A stretch of DNA of 11,760 nucleotides from Mariprofundaceae bacterium (GTDB lineage: Bacteria > Pseudomonadota > Zetaproteobacteria > Mariprofundales > Mariprofundaceae). Positions 1 to 5,808 of the stretch are shown here, piece after piece (the stretch's first letter is position 1; every line of letters starts with the position of its first letter). Below the pieces are notes generated by a model. It made no database searches. It was not told where the DNA came from and saw only the letters and a program-made list of their open reading frames with translations. Position numbers and translations under genes: made by a program. The stretch covers positions 1 through 11,760 of the forward strand of contig JALSZZ010000159.1 of NCBI GenBank assembly GCA_027075825.1, written 5' to 3'.

Positions 1-776
1 GGTTCAAGATGAAAACTGTGCGCCACGGAAAAACCGGCGATCACCAGCCCCAATACCAGCAGGCTTTTTTTCAGCAGCGGCACATCCCTGATGGCTTCAT
101 TCTCATCAAAGGCCATAATCAGGCGGCGTTTTTCCTCCCCGGCATGCAAATCCCGGCCAAACATCCACCATATTGCCAGCATGTTGATAAGGAACACAAG
201 CGGAATAAGCGGGGCCAGATTGGTCAGAAAATCCATGAAGCTGAGATGCGCTGCCGAACCAATCATAATATTGGGAGGATCACCGATGAGCGTCGCCGTT
301 CCCCCGATATTGGAGGCCAGAATCTGGGCGAACAAATAGGGATAAGGACGCACGCCAAGCGCATCGGTGATCAATAAGGTAACAGGAGCAATCAGCAGCA
401 CGGTGGTCACATTATCGAGGAAAGCGGAGAAGATGGCCGTCACCACCGCCAGCATGATCAATACTCTCCACGGTTCCCCCCTGGCCATTTTGGCTGAACG
501 AATCGCCACATACTGAAACATGCCTGTTTTCTGGCTGATGGCGACAATCACCATCATCCCCGTCAACAGGCCGATGGTGTTAAAATCAATGCCGGCAACA
601 GCCTGCTGCTGGGTAATCACACCGCTGAGTATCATCAGGCCCGCGCCCAGCAAGGCAAGCACAGCGCGATTGAATTTTTCCAGCATAATAACGCCATAGA
701 CGACCAGCAGGATGGAAACCGCCAGCCATAAGGGGTCAAGACCGAAAATCACGAATGACGTGTGCTGTTCAGTCAT
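1..776 (-). CDS. ArsB/NhaD/SLC13-like inner-membrane permease, 3' end outside the window
   Basis: The visible 258 residues are the N-terminal part of a polytopic inner-membrane ion transporter of the ArsB/NhaD/citrate-permease superfamily. The first 80 residues hold hydrophobic segments (LWLAVSILLVVYGVIML, AVLALLGAGLMILSGVI, TIGLLTGMMVIVAI). The family signatures follow: FSAFLDNVTTVLLIAPV near residues 115-131 and NIGGTATLIGDPPNIMIG near 155-172, a conserved re-entrant-loop type motif. The start is set by the ATG at 776-774, which overlaps the stop of the upstream CBS gene as ATGACTGA; an AGGA directly abuts the ATG, so initiation probably relies on translational coupling. The substrate (Na+/H+ exchange, arsenite, or a carboxylate) cannot be told from these residues. 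The C-terminal half lies beyond the left edge. Confidence 0.93.
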   Translation of the reverse strand, partial: MTEQHTSFVIFGLDPLWLAVSILLVVYGVIMLEKFNRAVLALLGAGLMILSGVITQQQAVAGIDFNTIGLLTGMMVIVAISQKTGMFQYVAIRSAKMARGEPWRVLIMLAVVTAIFSAFLDNVTTVLLIAPVTLLITDALGVRPYPYLFAQILASNIGGTATLIGDPPNIMIGSAAHLSFMDFLTNLAPLIPLVFLINMLAIWWMFGRDLHAGEEKRRLIMAFDENEAIRDVPLLKKSLLVLGLVIAGFSVAHSFHLE

Positions 777-1227
777 TCCTGCATGCCCCGGCCAGCCCGT
801 TGAGAATATCACCGGCAGAAATCACGCCAAGCAAGCGTTGTTGTTCATCCACCACCATGGCACATTCATGTTTGCCGTGACGAATCAGCGCCGCAGCCAC
901 GGCCAGGGCTGCATCATCAGGTGCCACCAGCAAGGCTTCTTCCATCAGTTCCGTGATATTGCTTTGCTGCTGATCAGCGAAATGCGCACGCATCAGGTCG
1001 ATGTCCGGCGCAAACGAAAGATCGCTCAAATCGCCAGATGTTACATAAGATGGCAGCAGATGCTCCAGGATCGAAAAGGTTGAAACCACGCCCCGGATCA
1101 CCCCCGCGTCATCAATAACGGGCAGCATTCGAAGACGGGCCTGGCGCATATGCGGCAACAACTGACACAGGGGTTCATCAATGCGCGCAGTGATGACTCC
1201 GGTTTGCATGATGTCTCTGGCTCGCAT
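769..1227 (-). CDS. Two-CBS-domain protein
   Basis: This is a 152-residue protein consisting almost entirely of a CBS pair (Bateman module). The first CBS runs from about residue 4 (ARDIMQTGVITARIDEPL) through LPVIDDAGVIRGVVS near 36-50. The second runs from about 92 (ITELMEEALLVAPDDAAL) through CAMVVDEQQRLLGVISAGDIL near 121-141. Such pairs usually bind adenine nucleotides and regulate a partner protein. It has no catalytic domain, signal peptide or membrane segment. Its AAGGAAA ribosome binding site overlaps the TAA of lysS, 9 nt upstream, and its own stop overlaps the permease start by 8 nt. The obvious inference is that it senses energy or nucleotide state and modulates that permease, since in some transporter families CBS domains are fused in cis. 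That partnership is inferred from the gene overlap only. Confidence 0.92.
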   Translation of the reverse strand: MRARDIMQTGVITARIDEPLCQLLPHMRQARLRMLPVIDDAGVIRGVVSTFSILEHLLPSYVTSGDLSDLSFAPDIDLMRAHFADQQQSNITELMEEALLVAPDDAALAVAAALIRHGKHECAMVVDEQQRLLGVISAGDILNGLAGACRND

Positions 1228-1236
1228 CGTTTTTCC

Positions 1237-2748
1237 TTACTGTTGTTCCGGTCGCATATGAGGAAACAGCAAAACATCGCGAATGGCGTGCTGACCACTA
1301 AACATCATGACCATGCGATCTACGCCAATACCCACGCCGACAGCGCAGGGCATGCCGTATTCCAGGGCGCGAATATAATCCATATCCACATCAACAGCCT
1401 CTTCATCACCGGCATTACGCGCCTTCAGTTGTTCCTCAAAACGGGCAAGCTGGTCATCAGGGTCGTTCAGTTCGGAAAAGCCATTGGCGATTTCCCGTCC
1501 GGCAATAAACAGCTCAAAACGATCAGTGACCGAAGGTTCATCATTATTGCGTCGCGCCAGTGGCGAAACATCCACCGGATAATGGGTAATAAAAGTAGGT
1601 TGATCCAGTTCACCTTCCACCAGTTCTTCAAACAGCGCCAGCAAATAATGCCCTGCTTTCCAGGTGATCAGCGGTTTCAGATCGGGGATAACTTCCATGC
1701 AGACCGTGGCCAGGGTCGCCTTGTCGTTGGCATGACCACGAAGGTCGGGGCGTTTTTCAAACACCGCTTCATCCAGGCGCAGGCGGCGAAATGGTTGTGA
1801 AAAATCAATATCAACACCTTCCCACTGCACCTGCGTTTTGCCCAGGCCCTCGGCAATTTCCCGGATAATACCTTCGGTGTTATCCATGGCTACCTGAAAG
1901 TCCGCATAGGCCTGATAGAACTCCACCATGGTAAATTCAGGGTTATGCGTAGCATCCACGCCTTCGTTGCGGAAATTGCGGTTGATTTCAAACACCCGTT
2001 CAAAGCCGCCGACAAGCAGGCGCTTGAGATGAAGTTCAGGAGCGATCCGCAACACCAGTTCCATATCCAGCGCATTGTGATGGGTGCGGAATGGTCGTGC
2101 CGCAGCGCCACTGACCAGTCCATGCAACATGGGGGTTTCCACTTCCATAAAGCCACGGCGTTCCAGTGCCTGACGCAGCATGGAAACGGCGCGGGAACGA
2201 ATACGGAAGGTCTCCCGTGACTCCTCAGAGACAATTAAATCGACATAACGCTGGCGGTAACGCAGTTCCTTATCGCTCAGACCATGCCACTTTTCCGGCA
2301 GCGGTCGCAGGCATTTGCTGATAATTTCGGCGTGGCTGACACGCACAGAGAGCTCCCCCGTGCGTGTACGAAAGACCACGCCGCGTGCGCCGATGATATC
2401 TCCCAAATCCCATTTTTTGGTGGCCAGATAGCAATCTGCATCGTCCATCATATCGCGGTTCAGAAACAACTGTAATGATGCTTCGCCATTCTGGATGCGG
2501 ATAAAGCTGGATTTGCCCATCACACGATGCGCTACCATACGTCCGGCGATACTGACGCTGACAGCGGCCGCAGTCAGCGCTTCTTCATCCAGTTCACGGT
2601 AGCGTTCAACCAGCTCGGCCAGCTCAATGCTGTTGCGCCAGTGGTTGCCGTAGGCGCTGCCGTTATCACGCATGTGCTGCAACTTGGCACGCCGGACAGC
2701 AACCTGTTCCGGCACTTTATCTTCAGGGGTAAGGGGAGAATCGGCCAT
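1237..2748 (-). CDS. lysS: Lysyl-tRNA synthetase, class II
   Basis: The 503-residue product charges tRNA-Lys with lysine in the cytoplasm; the length is normal for bacterial class II LysRS. An OB-fold anticodon-binding domain occupies about residues 65-145. Class II motif 1 lies around 199-210 (GFMEVETPMLHG). A family-specific GAAARPFRTHHNALD stretch follows at 214-228. Motif 2 is FRNEGVDATHNPEFTMVEFY at 259-278. The lysine-pocket region EPSVTDRFELFIAGREIANG lies at 404-423, and motif 3 GVGIGVDRMVMMF at 471-483. All signatures are intact. The ATG start lies 6 nt downstream of the ndk stop, with only a weak Shine-Dalgarno (TAAG), so it probably depends on readthrough from ndk. One mild oddity is APELH at 236-240 where most family members have APELY. 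Co-transcription with ndk links nucleotide supply and translation genes. Confidence 0.99.
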   Translation of the reverse strand: MADSPLTPEDKVPEQVAVRRAKLQHMRDNGSAYGNHWRNSIELAELVERYRELDEEALTAAAVSVSIAGRMVAHRVMGKSSFIRIQNGEASLQLFLNRDMMDDADCYLATKKWDLGDIIGARGVVFRTRTGELSVRVSHAEIISKCLRPLPEKWHGLSDKELRYRQRYVDLIVSEESRETFRIRSRAVSMLRQALERRGFMEVETPMLHGLVSGAAARPFRTHHNALDMELVLRIAPELHLKRLLVGGFERVFEINRNFRNEGVDATHNPEFTMVEFYQAYADFQVAMDNTEGIIREIAEGLGKTQVQWEGVDIDFSQPFRRLRLDEAVFEKRPDLRGHANDKATLATVCMEVIPDLKPLITWKAGHYLLALFEELVEGELDQPTFITHYPVDVSPLARRNNDEPSVTDRFELFIAGREIANGFSELNDPDDQLARFEEQLKARNAGDEEAVDVDMDYIRALEYGMPCAVGVGIGVDRMVMMFSGQHAIRDVLLFPHMRPEQQ

Positions 2749-2754
2749 GGTTAC

Positions 2755-3183
2755 TTAATTCCGACTATGAATATCCAGATCAGAAAAGAAAAAGGCAATT
2801 TCCGTTGCTGCGTTCTCAGCAGAATCCGAGCCATGAACGGCATTGGCATCAATGGAGTCAGCATGGTCGGCACGAATCGTGCCTGCTTCAGCTTCCTTAG
2901 GGTTGGTTGCGCCCATCAGCTGACGATTCAGGGCAATGGCATTCTGGCCTTCCAGAACCATCGCCAGCACCGGGCCGGAGGCGATAAAATCGCACAGTTC
3001 GCCATAAAAAGGACGCTCGGCGTGAACAGCATAAAATGCACCCGCCTCACGTTTGGAGAGGTGAACCATGCGGGCGGCGATTACTGCCAGCCCATTTTCC
3101 TCAAAGCGACGGATAATGTCACCAATCACATTTTTGCCGACGGCATCCGGCTTGATGATGGACAAAGTGCGTTGAACAGCCAT
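2755..3183 (-). CDS. ndk: Nucleoside diphosphate kinase
   Basis: The 142-residue enzyme transfers the gamma-phosphate between nucleoside di- and triphosphates through a phosphohistidine intermediate. The sequence shows the classic start ([14 protein letters not shown]), the [20 protein letters not shown] substrate loop at 91-110, and the active-site NAVHGSDS at 114-121 with catalytic His117, all at the usual positions and overall length. The start ATG has a clear AAGGAG (3190-3195 on the plus strand, read in reverse) six nucleotides upstream. It is the first gene of the ndk-lysS-CBS-permease run. The promoter must lie in the 3196-3600 stretch; I see no convincing -35/-10 pair there. Confidence 0.98.
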   Translation of the reverse strand: MAVQRTLSIIKPDAVGKNVIGDIIRRFEENGLAVIAARMVHLSKREAGAFYAVHAERPFYGELCDFIASGPVLAMVLEGQNAIALNRQLMGATNPKEAEAGTIRADHADSIDANAVHGSDSAENAATEIAFFFSDLDIHSRN

Positions 3184-3195
3184 CAGAATCTCCTT

Positions 3196-3612
3196 GTTCG
3201 GGTAAAAGAAGTGCTAAAGCATGCGTCGGGAGAAGGCATTCGCCCGCAGCATGCCAGCAAGGTGGTTTTCAGACGTATATGGCCAAAACATACGGTGTTT
3301 TTTCATCTCTCATCAGGCGCAGCAACAGGCCCATCGCGCTGCTGCGGGCTTTTGCTGCAAAACCGAACATGGGTGAAACAACATATGTCATCTGTGCCAA
3401 TGGACGTTCAAAAATCAACCAGGCGGGCGGCAGCCTACCGCAGGCTTGTTAAAAAGCATCATTTGCGGCTGAGCGATGGGCAAAAGTGGGTACAATAACG
3501 ATTCACAGCAATGCTTCGGAAGCATTATCTTTGGTTGCATTTGTATTACGGAACTGAACTTCAGTGAAAACCACTTCGATAATTCCAGTCAAACAAAGAA
3601 TATCCTCTTGAA
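3196..3612. other. Non-coding stretch upstream of ndk
   Basis: About 400 bases without a supportable gene on either strand. It should contain the ndk promoter on the minus strand, but only a weak candidate is visible (TTGAAC as -35 at 3406-3411, and CATATG as a poor -10 at 3382-3387). A short perfect hairpin with 7-bp arms and a 3-nt loop lies at 3510-3526 (AATGCTT CGG AAGCATT) and has no U-tract on either strand. The long plus-strand reading frame crossing this interval is the antisense shadow of ndk and lysS. The stretch probably contains further debris from the IS/intron remnants next to it, but I recognise nothing specific. Confidence 0.5.
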
Positions 3613-3632
3613 TCAACGAAGTTTTAATGCGA

Positions 3633-3727
3633 TTACCCTGCGGGTAACCCGAGGGAACTTCCCCCCAGGGTTCTCACAGAACCGTATGTGAAGACCTCCG
3701 TTCATACGGCAACTGTCATCCAGTTGC
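3633..3727 (-). mobile_element. Probable group II intron 3' end remnant (domain V and following hairpins)
   Basis: Read on the minus strand, 3679-3712 gives a 34-nt element whose arms GCCGTATG and CATACGGTTC, length and spacing match bacterial group II intron domain V (family consensus GAGCCGTATG...ACGTACGGTTC). It departs from consensus at the catalytic triad side (TTGCC for GAGCC) and has a mismatch in the distal stem. Just upstream is a 7-bp hairpin (GCAACTG/CAGTTGC, 3709-3727) sharing bases with the domain V base. Downstream is a GC-rich hairpin at 3646-3672 (AACCC/GGGTT outer arms) in the place of domain VI, then a TTACCC-TGC-GGGTAA hairpin at 3633-3647. No reverse transcriptase coding sequence is present, so this would be a 5'-truncated, dead copy. 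The order of structures supports the call more than any single motif. Confidence 0.5.
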
Positions 3728-3744
3728 TTCTCCCGGCTTGCTAC

Positions 3745-3867
3745 CTCATTCATGCTGATATATCGCTTAGCGGTATTGCGCGAAATATCCAGCCTCTTAC
3801 TGATGGATCGCTGCGATTCGCCGCGACTCTCATCATGAAGTGCTTTCACCGCGCTCTGCGCCCTGAT
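3745..3867 (-). pseudogene. IS21 IstA-like transposase fragment (N-terminal helix-turn-helix)
   Basis: A minus-strand frame of 114 codons (3957-3613) contains, at about its residues 31-71, the stretch GESQRSISKRLDISRNTAKRYIS. This resembles the N-terminal helix-turn-helix of IS21-family IstA transposases (family pattern GxSqReIArrLgiSRnTVrrYl). The frame then leaves any recognisable IstA sequence at about 3745, exactly where the group II intron-like structures begin, and ends without DDE residues. The residues before the helix-turn-helix do not look like a normal IstA start. I read it as a short decayed piece of an insertion sequence, perhaps the 5' exon into which an intron once inserted. 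The 41-residue match is limited, so another helix-turn-helix origin is possible. Confidence 0.5.
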
Positions 3868-3934
3868 CTGACACTTCTGGTATGCACGAGCGCGACATTT
3901 GTGGGTAAAGGGCGGGGCTACCCGGGCACAAGGG

Positions 3935-5275
3935 TCAACCTGTATTGAAAAGGGCAACGGGCAGGGATTCGATGGTTAATCCGTCCAGCTCATAGCGCGT
4001 CGGAACTCTGGCCCAGACGCGGCCACCTTTGATCTGGCGAATCAGTTTCAGATCCTGTGTGCGGAGCTGACTGGTCCATTTGATTTCAATAGCGAGGATT
4101 TCCCGCTGTTTGACGGCTGCAATATCAACTTCGCCTTTGGTGGTCTTCAGGTAATAGGTTGGCCATTGTCTGGCAAAATGATTGGTGACAACCGACTCCA
4201 CCAGTTGCCCGCACCACTTGGGATCATCTGTCAGCGGTGTTGCGGTCTGATAGTCATAAGCTAGCCAGGCCCGGATGGCATGCAGAATAAACGGATCGCT
4301 AAAAACGACCTTGCGCGCCTTTTTAGGCGCTGCCGTCAACTTGTCCATCTGTAGCGCATACTGTACAAACAGGGCATCCATGGCTGCAAGCAGTTCAATA
4401 TAATCTGCAACCGTGCGTGGGTGATCAATCGAAAGGTCGGCAGCCAGCGAGTTCCAGCTCAGTTGCGAACCGTAACGCTTGATGATGCCAGAAAATATTT
4501 CGCGCAAATAACGCTCCTGCTTGCCATGTTTAAGCATATCGCCACGAATCCAGTCGGCGTAGGTACGCAATGTTGCGGGTAAGATACGCTGGTATTGTGC
4601 CATATCGTTGATCGCGGTCAGGTAGCCGCCGTGTTGCAAATACTCCATCAGGGCCTGGCTGAGAAAACTGTGAAAATCACCTTGTTGCGCTTGCGCCAGC
4701 GTTGCCGAATCGTACTTGAGTTCCACCGTTTCGCGAAAACTGAGCGGATAAAGGTGAAAATCGACCTGATCTGCTGCGCCGCGCCGACCCGGGAAGCGGC
4801 TGCGCGCCTGCTGGATCAGCATGCTGTCCGAGCCTGTGAGCAGCAGGACGATGTGTTGCAACTGACCGCTATCGGCAAGAAACTTGATCGCCTTGTCCCA
4901 GCCACGAATGTAGGTGACTTCATCAATAATCAGATAACAGCGCGATGCTTCGGCCTTGTGTTCGAGCAGTGACTGAATCGTCATCAACAGGCTGTGGTGA
5001 TCATCAATGATTTCACCGGTGATATAGGCAATGGCAGCAGGAGCAACACCTCGTTCAAGCAAGTGCTGCATCCATTGTTTTAACAGCGTTGTTTTACCAA
5101 TTTGTCGTCCACCTGTCAGGCTGTAGATGCCCGGTTCTGTCAGTGGAAAATCTTCCAGCAGGGAAGAAGTATAAACCAGCGGCATGCTTGCCAGGCGGAC
5201 AAGGTTGGGATCCCGCTGGCTGAACAGCTCAGCAGATTGCCAATGCTGATTGTGTGGCAGAAAACGAATATCCAT
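3935..5275 (-). CDS. AAA+ ATPase of the DUF4143 (COG1373) type with nuclease-like C-terminus
   Basis: This 446-residue protein has the architecture of the AAA/DUF4143 family. A Walker A GGRQIGKTT lies at 55-63 (Lys61) and a Walker B CYLIIDEV at 113-120 (Asp118, Glu119). A sensor-like LLLTGSD follows at 145-150, then the family's FHLYPLSFRE at 173-182. A winged-helix-like LAADLSIDHPRTVADYIELL spans 278-297. The C-terminal half ends in a PD-(D/E)XK-like core: Glu360, GEVD at 381-384, and IEIKW at 396-400. All predicted ATPase and nuclease-like residues are intact, so the gene looks functional. The biological role of the family is poorly defined. No Shine-Dalgarno precedes the ATG; the promoter is placed so close that the mRNA should be leaderless. 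It is isolated from its neighbours, between IS/intron debris and a large palindrome. Confidence 0.93.
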   Translation of the reverse strand: MDIRFLPHNQHWQSAELFSQRDPNLVRLASMPLVYTSSLLEDFPLTEPGIYSLTGGRQIGKTTLLKQWMQHLLERGVAPAAIAYITGEIIDDHHSLLMTIQSLLEHKAEASRCYLIIDEVTYIRGWDKAIKFLADSGQLQHIVLLLTGSDSMLIQQARSRFPGRRGAADQVDFHLYPLSFRETVELKYDSATLAQAQQGDFHSFLSQALMEYLQHGGYLTAINDMAQYQRILPATLRTYADWIRGDMLKHGKQERYLREIFSGIIKRYGSQLSWNSLAADLSIDHPRTVADYIELLAAMDALFVQYALQMDKLTAAPKKARKVVFSDPFILHAIRAWLAYDYQTATPLTDDPKWCGQLVESVVTNHFARQWPTYYLKTTKGEVDIAAVKQREILAIEIKWTSQLRTQDLKLIRQIKGGRVWARVPTRYELDGLTIESLPVALFNTG

Positions 5276-5281
5276 GTTTGG

Positions 5282-5309
5282 ATGATAGCCATTGAATAAA
5301 TTTAGTCAA
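5282..5309 (-). promoter_or_regulatory. Predicted sigma70-type promoter of the ATPase gene
   Basis: On the minus strand there is a TTGACT (-35, 5304-5309), a 16-nt spacer, and TATCAT (-10, 5282-5287), each five of six to consensus. The -10 ends 6 nt before the ATG at 5275, so transcription should begin at or within a base or two of the start codon. This explains the missing Shine-Dalgarno. The -35 lies inside one arm of the 44-bp palindrome. Confidence 0.6.
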
Positions 5310-5334
5310 TGGTCATTGACTAAATTTATTCAAT
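5291..5334. repeat. Perfect 44-bp palindrome (21-bp arms, 2-bp centre)
   Basis: Arms 5291-5311 and 5314-5334 are exact reverse complements, separated by GT. The arm begins ATTGAATAAATTT and ends AGTCAATG. It is AT-rich and covers the -35 of the ATPase promoter, so an operator for a dimeric or tetrameric repressor, possibly autoregulatory, is a reasonable reading. A transposition scar or replication/recombination site is an alternative. Part of the right arm (5323-5335) also matches 10374-10386 at 12 of 13 positions, at the edge of the long direct repeat. Confidence 0.9.
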
Positions 5335-5340
5335 GCTCCT

Positions 5341-5401
5341 TGACGCATGAAAACTCACTCAGCCTGCTATCCATCCGCCAGTTCACTGAGAATGACTTGC
5401 C
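5341..5401. repeat. Left copy of a 61-bp direct repeat; orphan 3' end of a LuxR-hydrolase gene
   Basis: This segment matches 10385-10445 at 54 of 61 positions in the same orientation, including an uninterrupted block CTGCTATCCATCCGCCAGTT and beyond, up to 5393. On the minus strand it encodes the same C-terminal residues, ILSELADG followed by TAG at 5369-5367, as the intact gene at the right end of the window. The match stops about at 5401, after roughly a dozen codons. It is therefore a fragment of a paralogue or a duplicated integration target, not a gene. Confidence 0.9.
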
Positions 5402-5416
5402 CTGCCTTTTACCCAA

Positions 5417-5575
5417 GAGTCTGTCGGACTTTGACAAATCTGTTAGGAAAAACCGGATATTGGCCAAATATTCGCCCTGTCTTTGTTAAATAGCGCTGCT
5501 ATTCGCCGCCAACAGGTCGTATATCTGGCTCAATCCCGCTATTTCTCGTGACGATTGCCAAAGTCCGACAGACTC
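5417..5575. mobile_element. MITE-like palindromic element of 159 bp
   Basis: The outer 17 bp are perfect inverted repeats (GAGTCTGTCGGACTTTG at 5417-5433; complement at 5559-5575), extending to 20 of 21 bp. The element folds on itself without gaps: inner arms 5468-5480 and 5512-5524 match 11 of 13. The centre is AATAGC-GCT-GCTATT at 5489-5503, and all three pairs share the same midpoint (5496). Across the 79-nt half about 52 positions pair. There is no reading frame of note and no clear target-site duplication. It resembles a miniature inverted-repeat transposable element or an IS deletion derivative; I cannot name the parent family. Confidence 0.75.
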
Positions 5576-5808
5576 CTGAAAATGTCAGACAAGGTGCATG
5601 TTCCATTGGTAAGCGCTGCAACGCAGGAATCCCGGTTCAAACTTCACGCTCAAAATTTTTCCGACCCTTATACACCATTTGGGTGATTCGCGACTGTTTT
5701 CGCCGTGGCAGGGTTGCGGCGACGGGGAAATATTGTCGTGCTGCGAAATATTGTCGTGCTGCAAATAGCAGGCTCTTTCCAATGCGACCCACTTTGAAAG
5801 GAGAAAGC
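5576..5808 (+). other. Leader region of the 508-aa exported protein, with tandem duplication
   Basis: These 233 bases between the MITE-like element and the gene start hold no supportable gene. At 5727-5744 and 5745-5762 an 18-bp unit, GAAATATTGTCGTGCTGC, is repeated exactly in tandem, about 47 nt before the ATG. It may be a recent slippage duplication or paired regulator sites. An AAAGGAGA ribosome binding site lies at 5797-5804. I see no convincing promoter pair; a TATACA at 5669-5674 lacks a partner -35. Confidence 0.7.

Noticed and set aside
2527..3498. Open plus-strand frame of 323 codons
   Set aside because: It is antisense to ndk and the start of lysS, both unmistakable, and its translation shows no domain or ribosome binding site.
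3688..3948. Plus-strand frame of 86 codons in the remnant region
   Set aside because: It is the antisense of the IstA-like fragment and intron structures, and has no recognisable domain.
5727..5762. CRISPR-like repeat
   Set aside because: Two adjacent 18-bp units without spacers are a simple tandem duplication; no CRISPR array is present in the window.
5548..5808. N-terminal extension of the 508-aa gene by 87 codons
   Set aside because: It starts inside the MITE-like element, has low-complexity cysteine/arginine sequence from the tandem repeat, and would bury the signal peptide; the ATG at 5809 has a clear AAAGGAGA.
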